NCBI RefSeq assembly: GCF_051380735.1
Contig: NZ_JBNYXQ010000002.1
Coordinates: 496,001-560,000 of the forward strand
From: Janthinobacterium sp051380735
Lineage (GTDB): Bacteria; Pseudomonadota; Gammaproteobacteria; Burkholderiales; Burkholderiaceae_D
DNA: 64,000 bases
Direction of reading: 5' to 3'
In this document: positions 15,084 through 25,023 of the stretch, one piece after another
How positions within the stretch are numbered: the first letter of the stretch is position 1
Layout: every line of letters starts with the position of its first letter
Program-made: the position numbers and the translations under genes
Notes under the pieces: model-generated
The model's database searches: none
What the model was told of the DNA's origin: nothing
Seen by the model: only the letters and a program-made list of their open reading frames with translations

Positions 15084-17930
15084 ATGAATCCTGTTGCCGA
15101 TAGCGCTGTCCCCGTTTCTTTTCCTGTACGCAAACTACGTCCCCTGCTGGCGGCCCTGCTCAGCGCTGGCGTGATCCTGCCTGCCTTTGCTACCGACCCG
15201 GTCGCCGCCAACGTGCGTGCGGCGCCGGCGAAAACCTATGCGCTGGGCTCTGCACCGCTGGCCGATGTGCTGAACCGTTTTGCTGCCGAGTCCGGCGTCA
15301 TCCTGGTGTTTGACGCTGCCTTGCTGCAGGGTGTGCAGTCGAAGGGCTTGCAAGGCAAATATAATGTGCCGTCGGGCTTCCAGTCCCTGCTGGCCGACTC
15401 GAAATTTGAAGTGGTGATGGGGGCCTCGGGCGGCTATATCCTGCGCGCCCGTGCCGCTGCCTCCGCCGGCGATGCGCGCTCGGCCGCCGAAAAGCGCCCG
15501 GCCCACACTTTGTCTGGCATTACCGTTGAAGCGACGACCTTGCCGACGGTCGAGCGCATGGACCGCGAAATGATCCGCAATATGCCGGCCATCAATGGCG
15601 ACATGACCAGCCAGCTGAAACTCAATCCGAATATCCAGTACGCCGAAGCGTCGCTGTCGTCGGCCACCGGCGGTGAAATCGCGCCAGCCGAAATCAGCAT
15701 CCACGGCGCCAAACCGTACCAGAATGAAATACTGGTCGATGGCATTTCGATTGCCAATGATCTCGATCCCGGCAACAAGGTCACCACCACCAGCGTCGAC
15801 CAGATCCCGGGCGGCGCGCAGGCGCTGGCCATCGACGGCAGCATTTTGTGCGAGATCGACGTCAAGGACTCCAATGTCTCGGCCGAATATGGCCGTTTTA
15901 CGGGCGGCGTGGTCAGCGCTACCGTCTGTTCGGCGCGCAAGAAATTCGGCGGCAATGTGTCGGTCGGTTATTCGTCTTCGAGCTGGAGCAAGCTGTTTAT
16001 CGATCCGGCCCGCCAGGAAGAATTTGAAGACTCAAGCAATGCCGACTTGCAGCCGCGTTTCAAAAAATGGACCTATAAAACCACGGTGGAAGCGCGGCCG
16101 GGCGATAGCTGGGGTGTGCTGATGAATGTGATGCGCAGGAAGTCCGAAATTCCGCTCAAGCGCTTTACAACCGAAAACAGCGGCACCACCGCCAGCCGCG
16201 AAGTCACGCAGACCCGCCAGCAAGACACCTTGCTGCTGAAAGCCGACTACTCGCCGGCCGGCAGCCGCCACAAGGGCGAAGTGACGGTGGTGTATGCGCC
16301 ATCGTCGAATACCTATTTCATGGAAAACTACCGCGACAGCAACTACACCATCGATAGCGGCGGCCTGAACCTGAGCGGCAAGTGGGAATCGCGCTACGAC
16401 CTGGCCAGGCTGACGCACCAGCTCTCGTATTCGAAAAACGAACAGTCGCGCCGCAGCGATGTCGATTATTACCGCGCCTGGCGCTGGTCGACCGACAAGA
16501 ACTGGGGCGACCCGGCTGGCAGCACCAACCCCACCAGTGGCGAGGGTGCGCGCGGCGATATCGACCAGGAAATCCAGACCATGCAGTACAAGCTGCGCGC
16601 TGCATTCGAGCCATTCAGCCTTGGCCAGACCCGGCATCGCTCAACGGTGGGCGCCGAACTGCGCCATCAGGAAGCCAATTACGAGCGCCTGAAAGACCAT
16701 TTTTACTATCTGACGCCCACCAACCTGCCCACTACCGGCGCTGCCTCGCGCTGCACCCTGGCAGACGGCACCGTCGATACCGAAGCGTGTTCGGCCACCA
16801 GGACCTTGCGCTACAACGCCGGCCAGTATTTCAACCGCTTGATGCTCTATCATGCAGGCAAGTTCGACGTCACCAGCAATTCTTGGGCTGCCTATGCGGA
16901 AGACGAAGCAAGCTGGCGCAGCTTGAGCTTGCGCGTCGGCGTGCGCGGTGACAAGGACAGCCTGGCGGGCGGCGCCAACTTCGCGCCACGCCTCAAGCTG
17001 GGCTGGCAGGTCAGCGATCCCTTGTACCTCGATGTGGGCGCCAACCGCTATTACGGCCGCAATCTGTTTGCCTATGCGCTGCAGGAAAAAGCCAATACCC
17101 TGCTGACCACGCAAACGCGCACCAGCAATCTGGCGTGGGGCGCAGCCACCACCAGCAAGCCCCTGAACCGCCTGGAAGACATGAAGTCGCCATATGACGA
17201 CGAGTTGACCGCCGGCGCCACGTACGAATCGGACCTGCTGGCCGGCCCCCTGAGCGTGCGCTTCACGCACCGTGACGGCAAGGATCAGGTAGTGCGTTTG
17301 CTGCGCTCGGGCCAGACCGATTGCAACAGCAACAGCTGCTATATCTTCAGCAATGACGGCGGCAGCGTCACCAGAGACGTCACCATCAGCTGGTCCAATG
17401 CGCGCGCCTTCAAGATCGGCGATGTGGCCAACCGGCTGTGGGTGGCGTTCAACAAAAGCGATGTCAAATCGAACTATGCAAGCTATGCCGAAAACTACAG
17501 CAGCGCCATGCTGCGCGACGATCTGATCCGCTACGATGGCAAGGTCATCCGCTACTCGGACCAGCCAGCGCAAAATTACAACCGTCCGTGGACCTTGCGC
17601 ATCGGCGCCATGAGCACCTGGCCTGCGCACAGCCTGACCATCAGCAATATCCTGCGTCTGCGCGGCGGCTACGAGCAGATCTTGCGCAACGGTACTTTCG
17701 TCTACGAGGGCGCCACCCTGGAAAACTACGAGAAGACCCGGCTGCCGCAGGCCAATGCCATCGATACCGTCATCAACTGGAATCCGCGCGTGGTGCGCAA
17801 CCAGCGCCTCGATGTGAAACTGACCATCGAAAACCTGACCAATGCCAAAAACAAGATGACCGTCAACGACACCTACGCTACCTATGAACGGGGCCGTACC
17901 TTTGCGCTGGAGATCGGCTATGGTTTCTAA
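15084..17930 (+). CDS. TonB-dependent receptor with STN signalling domain
   Basis: A 948-residue outer-membrane receptor. After a signal peptide (LLAALLSAGVILPAFA, ending near residue 36), residues about 50-118 form an STN domain (YALGSAPLADVLNRFAAESG ...), the part that talks to FecR. A plug follows (IHGAKPYQNEILVDGISIAND; VDQIPGGAQALAIDGSI), then a long beta-barrel ending in the aromatic terminus IGYGF. The substrate is unknown. Immediate linkage (1 bp) to an M16 protease suggests a peptide or protein ligand rather than a simple siderophore. With the sigma factor and FecR it forms a cell-surface signalling set. Confidence 0.88.
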   Translation: MNPVADSAVPVSFPVRKLRPLLAALLSAGVILPAFATDPVAANVRAAPAKTYALGSAPLADVLNRFAAESGVILVFDAALLQGVQSKGLQGKYNVPSGFQSLLADSKFEVVMGASGGYILRARAAASAGDARSAAEKRPAHTLSGITVEATTLPTVERMDREMIRNMPAINGDMTSQLKLNPNIQYAEASLSSATGGEIAPAEISIHGAKPYQNEILVDGISIANDLDPGNKVTTTSVDQIPGGAQALAIDGSILCEIDVKDSNVSAEYGRFTGGVVSATVCSARKKFGGNVSVGYSSSSWSKLFIDPARQEEFEDSSNADLQPRFKKWTYKTTVEARPGDSWGVLMNVMRRKSEIPLKRFTTENSGTTASREVTQTRQQDTLLLKADYSPAGSRHKGEVTVVYAPSSNTYFMENYRDSNYTIDSGGLNLSGKWESRYDLARLTHQLSYSKNEQSRRSDVDYYRAWRWSTDKNWGDPAGSTNPTSGEGARGDIDQEIQTMQYKLRAAFEPFSLGQTRHRSTVGAELRHQEANYERLKDHFYYLTPTNLPTTGAASRCTLADGTVDTEACSATRTLRYNAGQYFNRLMLYHAGKFDVTSNSWAAYAEDEASWRSLSLRVGVRGDKDSLAGGANFAPRLKLGWQVSDPLYLDVGANRYYGRNLFAYALQEKANTLLTTQTRTSNLAWGAATTSKPLNRLEDMKSPYDDELTAGATYESDLLAGPLSVRFTHRDGKDQVVRLLRSGQTDCNSNSCYIFSNDGGSVTRDVTISWSNARAFKIGDVANRLWVAFNKSDVKSNYASYAENYSSAMLRDDLIRYDGKVIRYSDQPAQNYNRPWTLRIGAMSTWPAHSLTISNILRLRGGYEQILRNGTFVYEGATLENYEKTRLPQANAIDTVINWNPRVVRNQRLDVKLTIENLTNAKNKMTVNDTYATYERGRTFALEIGYGF

Positions 17931-17931
17931 C

Positions 17932-20751
17932 ATGATCACGAAGCGCAAAAAGCTGCACGGCATCGCTTTCTTTGCATTATGCATCGCCGTCGTGGCGCCA
18001 GCCATCGCCGCCACCGCCGAAGCATTCCGCTGGGACAGCAAGGTGCAGCGCGGCCAGCTGGCCAATGGGCTGAACTATTACATCGTCGATGGCGATGGGG
18101 GGGCAGACCAGCAGGCCAGCAAGCAGGTAGCGCTGCAATTGCTGGTGCGGGTCGGCTCGCTCGACGAGAAAGATGACCAGTCCGGTGTGGCGCATATGGT
18201 CGAGCATATGGTGTTTCATGCCACCAGGGCGCATCCGGAAGGTCTGAAGACTTATATGGAAAGCCTGGGCTGGCGCATCGGCACGCATTACAACGCGCAG
18301 ACCAATTTCGAGCGCACGCTGTACTTCCTGACGGCGCCGCAAAGCCGCGTCGACGCAGGCCTGGGCGTATTGGCCGAGATTGCCGGCGGTGCGCAAATTC
18401 CCGCTGACGGTCTTGAACGCGAGCGCCAGATTATTCTCGAGGAGTGGCGCACCAAGCTCGGCGTGCGCGAACGGATGGACCGCCAGCGCCGCGCCATGCT
18501 GCGCGAGGGTTCCTTGTATCCGCAGCGCCCGACCATTGGCACGGAGGCGAGTATTCGCCAGCAGCCGGCGGAAAACCTGCGCAAGTTCTATGGCGACTGG
18601 TATCGTCCCGGCAATATGGCCCTGCTGATCGTCGGCAAGGTCGATGCGCAGGCACTGAAGCCGGCCATCGAACGCCACTTTGGCGCCTTGGTGCCGGCCG
18701 CTTTGCCGGCGCGCAATTCACCCGATCCCGCGCTGCGCGACCAGTTGCGCATCACGCGCTTGCAAGATGCCGAAAGCGGCACCAGCCAGGTGGGCTGGGT
18801 CACGCGCTTTACGGTCGACCAGCGCCAGGACGAGGACGGCTTGCGCGCACGCATTATCGACCGCATTGCCGAGCGCAGCCTGCGTGCGCTGGTGCGTGAT
18901 TGCGCCGACAGCCTGCCGGCAGGCGTGTCGTCGCTGAACGTCAGCAAGGGCGAGCTAGGCGCCTCGACGGCGTCGCTGGGCTTTGCCGCCAGCGTGGCGG
19001 TCGATGCCCACCGGGCCGGCATGCAGCAGATCCTGCTGCTGCAGGAAAGGGTACGGCGCAATGGCCTCGATGCTGCCGTGATTGCGCGCGAAATCGCCGA
19101 TGTGCAGCGCCTGAACGACAAGGGACCGCAGCAACGCGCAGCGCGCGACCTCGCTGGCTGGCTGCAATTGCTGGGTGAAGCCGTGCAGGCCGGGCGGGCG
19201 CTGCAGGACCCGCTGCAAAAGCAGGCACAGATCAGCCGCATACTGGCTGGCCTGCGCCCCGCCGATATCAATGCACGTGTGCTGCAATGGGTCAACGCAC
19301 CGGACCGCGCGCTGTTCATGCTGGCCCCTGGCCTCAGTGCGCTGGCGCTGCCATCGCAGCAAGAGGTGCTGGCGGTTCAGAAAAAAATTGCCACGGAACC
19401 TTTGCCAGCCTTGTTGAAAGCAGCGCCAGCAGCGACAACTGCCAGCCTGCCGCAGTTGTCGTCGGATGGCGACATCGTGCGCCAGGACGAACTGGGTAGC
19501 GGCGTGCAGCGCTGGACCCTGGGCAACGGCGACGTGCTGGTATGGCAGCAAACTGCGCAAGAGCAGAAGGAACAACTGGTGCGCTTTGCTGCCCATGCGC
19601 CGGCAGGCTACCGCATGCCCGGTGCGCCGGCGTGGCAATGGCAGCTGGCGGCCCAGCTGGGCCGCGATGCCGACTTGCCCGGCCAGGCGCCGGGCGAGCT
19701 TGCGCGCTGGGCAGCGCAGCACAAGGTGAAATTGTCGCAGCAGCAAACCGCTACCCAGCTCAGCTACACCGCGCAAGTGCCTGCGGCGCAACTGGAAGAC
19801 TTGCTGCGCTTGTATGCGGCGCGCCAGCTGCAAAGCGAGATCGGCCTTGACGCCTTGGGCAGCGCTGGCCAGCAACTGGCGCGCCAGGCGGCACGCCGTC
19901 CGGACAGTGCCGGCGAACGCGCCGGCCGCGAAATGAGTTCGCTGCGCTATGGCGAATTGCCGCTGGACGGCTATCCCGACCTGGACGCCCTGAAGCAACT
20001 GATGACAGAGCAGGGTCTGCAGACGGTGCGCGGGCAATGGCTGCAGTTGCGCCGCCAGCCGGTGACGTATTTTGTCAGTGGCCCGCTCGAGGCGGCGCAG
20101 GTGCAGGAACTGGCCGGGCGCTACCTGGCCGGCATTCCGCGCCAGGCAGCGGCACAGGCACCAAAGGCGCTGGTGCAGCGCCCCGGCTATCGGGAAAGCC
20201 GTTTGGCCATCGGCATCGAACCACAAGGCAGCGTGCGCGCCGAAGGCAGCCAGGCGATGCAATGGTCACCGGAACGTGCCATGCGCACGGCGATCGTGTC
20301 GCGCATCATCTATCGCAGTCTGCGCCAGGAGCTGCGCGAAAAAGAGGCCGGCATCTATCGCCTCAACTACAAGCTGAGCCTGGATCCGCAGCACCATGCC
20401 AACAGCGAACTGTCGTTTACCGCCGCACCAGAACGCCTGGACGTCTTGTGGGCGTCGGCCAGGCGCGTGCTTGAGCGCTTGCCGCAGCAACTGGATACGG
20501 CCATGCTGCAGGAAGAAATCGCCAGGATGCGCAGCGACGAAGCCAAACGGGTCAGCGACAGCGCCACGCAATTTAACCGCTTGCAGTTGAGCTATACGCA
20601 ATTTGGCGACGCGCGCTACCTGGCAGACAGCCAGCAGCTGGCCAGTGCGTTGACGGTAGACAGCATGCGTGCATTTGCCAGCGAGTTCAGGCTGGCGCGG
20701 GACATGGCGGTGGTCAAGGTGTTGCCGAAGGGAGAAGGCAAGGGCCGCTGA
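17932..20751 (+). CDS. Periplasmic M16-family zinc metalloprotease
   Basis: A 939-residue exported protease (signal peptide FFALCIAVVAPAIAATA). The inverted zinc motif HxxEH is at residues 88-92 (HMVEH), with the third ligand expected in RQIILEEW about 75 residues on. A second, inactive M16 half follows, as in pitrilysin, PqqL and FusC. The ATG at 17932 begins one base after the receptor stop. M16 proteases genetically linked to TonB receptors (FusA/FusC of Pectobacterium, YddB/PqqL of E. coli) digest imported protein ligands in the periplasm; the same role is inferred here. Confidence 0.88.
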   Translation: MITKRKKLHGIAFFALCIAVVAPAIAATAEAFRWDSKVQRGQLANGLNYYIVDGDGGADQQASKQVALQLLVRVGSLDEKDDQSGVAHMVEHMVFHATRAHPEGLKTYMESLGWRIGTHYNAQTNFERTLYFLTAPQSRVDAGLGVLAEIAGGAQIPADGLERERQIILEEWRTKLGVRERMDRQRRAMLREGSLYPQRPTIGTEASIRQQPAENLRKFYGDWYRPGNMALLIVGKVDAQALKPAIERHFGALVPAALPARNSPDPALRDQLRITRLQDAESGTSQVGWVTRFTVDQRQDEDGLRARIIDRIAERSLRALVRDCADSLPAGVSSLNVSKGELGASTASLGFAASVAVDAHRAGMQQILLLQERVRRNGLDAAVIAREIADVQRLNDKGPQQRAARDLAGWLQLLGEAVQAGRALQDPLQKQAQISRILAGLRPADINARVLQWVNAPDRALFMLAPGLSALALPSQQEVLAVQKKIATEPLPALLKAAPAATTASLPQLSSDGDIVRQDELGSGVQRWTLGNGDVLVWQQTAQEQKEQLVRFAAHAPAGYRMPGAPAWQWQLAAQLGRDADLPGQAPGELARWAAQHKVKLSQQQTATQLSYTAQVPAAQLEDLLRLYAARQLQSEIGLDALGSAGQQLARQAARRPDSAGERAGREMSSLRYGELPLDGYPDLDALKQLMTEQGLQTVRGQWLQLRRQPVTYFVSGPLEAAQVQELAGRYLAGIPRQAAAQAPKALVQRPGYRESRLAIGIEPQGSVRAEGSQAMQWSPERAMRTAIVSRIIYRSLRQELREKEAGIYRLNYKLSLDPQHHANSELSFTAAPERLDVLWASARRVLERLPQQLDTAMLQEEIARMRSDEAKRVSDSATQFNRLQLSYTQFGDARYLADSQQLASALTVDSMRAFASEFRLARDMAVVKVLPKGEGKGR

Positions 20752-20841
20752 GATGGCAGGCCAGCGGCGCCGGCTGGCGCAAGGTATGATAATCACCTGA
20801 CCAACCCGGACGGCGCTGGTGCCATTTGTCGGAAGGACTTC

Positions 20842-20991
20842 ATGCGCATGCGAAAAAAATCTGATTTGCCAAGCAAGCTGTGCCAGCAATGCCAGCTGCC
20901 CTTTACCTGGCGGAAAAAATGGGAAAAGGTGTGGCAGGAAGTGAAATACTGTTCGGATCGCTGTCGCCAGGACAGCAAGCGCAAAGCATGA
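20842..20991 (+). CDS. DUF2256 small zinc-finger-like protein
   Basis: A 49-residue protein with two CxxC-type pairs (LCQQCQLPFTWRKKW and YCSDRC), the diagnostic DUF2256 layout. Function unknown; members often sit beside cryptochrome/photolyase genes, as here. GGAAGGA precedes the ATG at 20842 (a second ATG two codons on is possible). Its TGA overlaps the ATG of the DASH cryptochrome (ATGA), indicating coupled translation. Confidence 0.85.
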   Translation: MRMRKKSDLPSKLCQQCQLPFTWRKKWEKVWQEVKYCSDRCRQDSKRKA

Positions 20992-22337
20992 GCGCCGCAC
21001 CAGGGCCTAACACCCATATTTACTGGTTCCGCAACGATCTGCGCGTCGAGGATAATCCGGCCCTGATCGAGGCTTGCCGGCAAGCGCAGCATTTGTTGCT
21101 GGTGTACTGCCACGGCAATACCGCCACGCCCGCAGAGCCGTGGCATGTGCCGCGCTGCGCCAGCCATCGCCAGCAGTTCCTGGCGGCCAGCCTGGCCGAC
21201 CTGACGCAGCAACTACAATCGTGCGGTAGCCAGTTGCTGGAGCTGCAGGGCGACCCCGTGCAGTTGCTGCCGGCACTGGCTGAGGCGGTTGGCGCGACCA
21301 CAGTGCATTGCGAAGAGGTAGCCGCTCCTGAAGAACAGCAGCAAGTTGCCGCCTTGCGGGCCAGCGGCCTGCACGTCAGCACGGTGTGGCAATCGACCTT
21401 GCTCGATCCGGCCAGCCTGCCTTTTGCGCCGCACGACTTGCCCGACGTCTTTACCACCTTTCGCCAGCTGGTCGAACGCGCCCAGGTGCTGCCGCCGGCG
21501 CCGCTGCCAAGGCCCGCGCAGCTACCGGCCTTGCCGCCGCAGTTTGCACGGCTGGCAGAAACCTGGCCGGTGCCGCCTGCCTTCCGGGCCGACCCTGCGG
21601 TGCAACTGCACGCGCTGGGCCGCTCTTCGTTTCCGTATTATTTGCCGGCGTTTTCCGGCGGTGCCAGCGCTGCCGCCGGCCATCTGCAGCGTTATTTCGG
21701 CACGCAGCTGGCGCATGCCTACAAGCTCACGCGCAACGGCCTTTCCGGCACCGATTATTCCACCAAGTTTTCACCGTGGCTGGCCTGCGGCGCCATGTCG
21801 GCACGCCAGGCCCATGCTGCGCTGAAGGATTTCGAGGCGGCGCATGGCGCCAGCGACAGCAGCTACTGGATCTGGTTCGAGCTGCTGTGGCGCGACTATT
21901 TCCGCCTGCTGCACCTGAAGTACGGCGTACGGCTGTACCGCGCACAGGGCCTGACGAGCTTGCCCCGGCCGCCCCACGATGCGCGCCGCTTCGAGGCGTG
22001 GTGCCAGGCCGGCACCGGCGAGCCGCTGGTCGATGCAGCGATGGCGGAACTGCGCGCCACCGGTTATCTGTCAAACCGCCTGCGCCAGGTGGTTGCCAGT
22101 TACCTGATCCATGACCTGCACTGCGACTGGCGCGCCGGGGCCGCCTGGTTCGAGGCGCAACTGATCGATTACGACGTCTACAGCAATCAGGGAAACTGGC
22201 TGTATATTGCCGGCCGTGGCACCGACCCGCGCAATGGGCGGCGCTTCAATATTCAGAAGCAAGTGCATGACCACGACCGCGACGGTGCCTACCGGCAGTT
22301 GTGGAAGCAGCCGCACGAACAGGTGCGCCAGGCTTGA
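20988..22337 (+). CDS. DASH-family cryptochrome/photolyase
   Basis: A 449-residue blue-light flavoprotein. The N-terminal antenna domain begins HIYWFRNDLRVEDNPAL. The FAD domain shows TKFSPWLACGAMSAR, FELLWRDYFR and the DASH-type block YDVYSNQGNWLYIAGRGTDP. DASH cryptochromes repair cyclobutane dimers mainly in single-stranded DNA and may also signal. The start at 20988 gives the usual N-terminus and overlaps the DUF2256 stop; longer in-frame starts lie inside that gene. Confidence 0.92.
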   Translation: MSAAPGPNTHIYWFRNDLRVEDNPALIEACRQAQHLLLVYCHGNTATPAEPWHVPRCASHRQQFLAASLADLTQQLQSCGSQLLELQGDPVQLLPALAEAVGATTVHCEEVAAPEEQQQVAALRASGLHVSTVWQSTLLDPASLPFAPHDLPDVFTTFRQLVERAQVLPPAPLPRPAQLPALPPQFARLAETWPVPPAFRADPAVQLHALGRSSFPYYLPAFSGGASAAAGHLQRYFGTQLAHAYKLTRNGLSGTDYSTKFSPWLACGAMSARQAHAALKDFEAAHGASDSSYWIWFELLWRDYFRLLHLKYGVRLYRAQGLTSLPRPPHDARRFEAWCQAGTGEPLVDAAMAELRATGYLSNRLRQVVASYLIHDLHCDWRAGAAWFEAQLIDYDVYSNQGNWLYIAGRGTDPRNGRRFNIQKQVHDHDRDGAYRQLWKQPHEQVRQA

Positions 22338-22531
22338 ACGCGCGCGGTGAGTGGCCTTCCTTGAAACGTTGCTGCCGCGCATAAACGACACAATCTGATT
22401 CCTCTGTGGCATTTCGCCGCGATTCTCAGATTATGCTGGTGTAGCTATCAAATATGCATCAATATTAGTTCATATCGGCAACTGGCGACAACCGTCCGCC
22501 AGCGCATACCCGCGACGATAGGGAGACGAAT

Positions 22532-23353
22532 ATGAACATGCAGTTGAGCATAGCCGCGCGCGCAGTCTTGTTGTTCAGTAGCTGTCTGTGGAGCCTTCAG
22601 GCGCCTGCGGCCGAAGTGGGCGCCGAGGATGACCAGATCGCCACTGACCGGCCCGATTTCGTCGAATCGAGCGCGGTGGTCGGCAAGTATCGCTTCCAGA
22701 TTGAAACGAGCGTGGCCACCGAGCGCAACAAAGCTGATGGTGTCAGGGAACGCACGTTCAGCACGCCTACCTTGCTGCGCTACGGCATCAGCGATACGTT
22801 CGAGTTGCGTGCCGAGACCGATGGCCGCCTGATTGCCAGGACTGACGATTTGGGTGCCGGCACGCGGTCCACCGAACGCGGCTACGGCGACCTGTCGCTG
22901 GGCGTCAAATGGCACGCCATCGATCAAGCTGGCCTGACGCCGTCGATGGGGGTGCTGGGCCATGTCGATCTCGACTCCGGCTCGGCCCGTTTCCGCGGCA
23001 ACGGTGCGCGCCCCTCGCTGCGCGTGGTGGCGGAGTGGGAGCTGCCGCAAGACATGTCGCTGGGCATTATGCCCGGCGTACTGTTCGACAAGAACGATAC
23101 AGGACGCCGTTATACGGCAGGCATTCTGGGCGTGGTGGTAGGTAAAGAATGGAATGAGCGCTGGCGCAGTTTTGTCGAAGTGGCTGCACCGCAAATCGCA
23201 CGCGCCCGCAACGGCGGCAACGTCGTCACGCTCGATGTCGGGGCCGCTTACTTGCTGACCAAGCAGTGCCAGCTGGACACGGCCATTTCGCGCGGGCTGA
23301 ACCGCAATACGGCCGACTGGAGCTGGACCATCGGCCTGTCACTCAAGCTCTAA
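22532..23353 (+). CDS. Outer-membrane protein, MetA-pathway (phenol degradation) type
   Basis: A 273-residue exported protein of the PF13557-like "MetA-pathway of phenol degradation" group, predicted to form an outer-membrane beta-barrel. A signal peptide ends near QAPAA. The family start IATDRPDFVESSAVV and RYGISDTFELRAETD are clear, and strand-like alternation runs to the C-terminus (TIGLSLKL). Despite the name, no phenol genes are nearby and the substrate is unknown. GGGAGA precedes the ATG. Confidence 0.8.
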   Translation: MNMQLSIAARAVLLFSSCLWSLQAPAAEVGAEDDQIATDRPDFVESSAVVGKYRFQIETSVATERNKADGVRERTFSTPTLLRYGISDTFELRAETDGRLIARTDDLGAGTRSTERGYGDLSLGVKWHAIDQAGLTPSMGVLGHVDLDSGSARFRGNGARPSLRVVAEWELPQDMSLGIMPGVLFDKNDTGRRYTAGILGVVVGKEWNERWRSFVEVAAPQIARARNGGNVVTLDVGAAYLLTKQCQLDTAISRGLNRNTADWSWTIGLSLKL

Positions 23354-23406
23354 CTCGCTGGCCCATTCCCCGGCTACCTGACATTGATCCCACCTGCGAG
23401 CGCGCC

Positions 23407-24951
23407 ATGAATCTGACCATCAAGAAAAAACTGCTGTTTTCCAACCTCGCGAACCTGGTCTTTGTCGCCCTGGTAGGCGTGATCGGCTATGCTGCCATGC
23501 AGACGTTGAACGACTCGATGGACGCTCTCCAGTCCAACGGCGCGGCGCTCAAGAACCAGTTGCAGGCCGATATGGCCCATGACGCCTTGCGCGCCGACGT
23601 GCTGGCCGCCTTTCTTGCCAGCGCGCGCCAGGACCCCAAGGAAATGCAGCAAGTACGCGAGGACACGCAGGAACATATGGCCTTGCTGCGCAGCCGCATC
23701 AAGGAGCTGGAAAGCGGCATCTCCGATCCGGCCATACTCAAGGCCATCGAGCACGTAAGGCCCGATATCGTCACCTACCTTGATGCCTGTGCCAGCATCG
23801 TGCCGGCGGCGCTGGCCGACGCCACCGCTGCGCAGGCGCGCTTCGGCACCTTCATGACGTCCTTTCGTACGCTGGAGAAAAGCATGGCCGAGCTGAGCGA
23901 ACTGATCGAAAAAAATTCCGATGCTGCGCAAGCAGAGGGCGACGCCACAGACATCAGCTCCCGCCGCAATATGCTGCTGGCAGCCTTGCTGTCCGGCGTG
24001 CTCGGCTTGGGCATGGGTTACATGATCTCGCGTTCGATCACACAGCCGCTGGACCAGGCCATCGTCTTTGCGGCCAGTATTGCCGACGGTGATCTTGGTA
24101 CCCGGTTGTCGCAGCAGTCCGGTGACGAGACCGAAATCGGCCGCCTGAGGCAAGCGCTGCAGGACATGCAGGACAGCTTGCGCAAGATCGTCGCCGAGGT
24201 GCGCAGCAGCACCGACACGATTGCCACCGGCTCGGCGGAAATTGCCAACGGCAACCTGAACCTGTCGGCACGCACCGAGCAGCAGGCCAGCTCGCTCGAG
24301 GAAACGGCTGCCTCGATGGAGCAGCTGACGTCCACTGTCAAGAACAATGGCGACAGCGCGCGCCAGGCCAACGAGCTGGTGCAGTCGGCGGCGCAGGTGG
24401 CGGTGCGCGGTGGCCAGGTGGTGGCGCAAGTGGTGGGCACCATGGCCGAGATCAATGCTTCGTCGTCCAAGATTGTCGAGATCATCAGCGTGATTGACGG
24501 CATCGCCTTCCAGACCAATATCCTGGCGCTGAACGCCGCCGTCGAAGCGGCGCGCGCCGGCGACCAGGGGCGCGGCTTTGCCGTCGTCGCCTCGGAAGTG
24601 CGCGCGCTGGCGCAGCGCTCGGCTGCTGCGGCCAGGGAAATCAAGACCCTGATCGACGCCTCGGTCGAACGGGTAGGGGCGGGCAGCCGCCTGGTGGCGC
24701 AGGCCGGCAGCACGATGGACGAGGTGGTCAGCAGCGTGCAGCAGGTCAGCAGCATGATGGGTAATATCGCCGCCGCAGGGCTGGAGCAGGAATCAGGCAT
24801 CGAGCAGATCAATCAGGCCATCGGCGCGATGGACGGCGTGACCCAGCAAAATGCCGCGCTGGTCGAAGAGGCCGCCGCCGTGGCCGCCTCATTGCAGGAA
24901 CAATCGGCCCAGCTGTTGCAGCTTGTCAGCGTGTTCCGCTTCGAGCGCTAG
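23407..24951 (+). CDS. Methyl-accepting chemotaxis protein
   Basis: A 514-residue chemoreceptor. The first membrane segment is about residues 10-30 (NLANLVFVALVGVIGYAAM), then a helical periplasmic four-helix-type sensor, a second segment near 190 (LLAALLSGVLGLGMGYMI), a HAMP domain (SITQPLDQAI) and a long signalling coiled coil. The hairpin tip motif is intact (IDGIAFQTNILALNAAVEAARAG). The C-terminus VFRFER lacks a CheR-tethering pentapeptide. No che genes are nearby. The ATG at 23407 is used because upstream in-frame codons overlap the preceding gene. Confidence 0.92.
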   Translation: MNLTIKKKLLFSNLANLVFVALVGVIGYAAMQTLNDSMDALQSNGAALKNQLQADMAHDALRADVLAAFLASARQDPKEMQQVREDTQEHMALLRSRIKELESGISDPAILKAIEHVRPDIVTYLDACASIVPAALADATAAQARFGTFMTSFRTLEKSMAELSELIEKNSDAAQAEGDATDISSRRNMLLAALLSGVLGLGMGYMISRSITQPLDQAIVFAASIADGDLGTRLSQQSGDETEIGRLRQALQDMQDSLRKIVAEVRSSTDTIATGSAEIANGNLNLSARTEQQASSLEETAASMEQLTSTVKNNGDSARQANELVQSAAQVAVRGGQVVAQVVGTMAEINASSSKIVEIISVIDGIAFQTNILALNAAVEAARAGDQGRGFAVVASEVRALAQRSAAAAREIKTLIDASVERVGAGSRLVAQAGSTMDEVVSSVQQVSSMMGNIAAAGLEQESGIEQINQAIGAMDGVTQQNAALVEEAAAVAASLQEQSAQLLQLVSVFRFER

Positions 24952-25023
24952 CGCGGCAGCGCTGCTGGTGGCGCGCTGGGATCCGTTACACTGGCGCCAT
25001 CGCAAATTACTGTCGGGGCCGCA

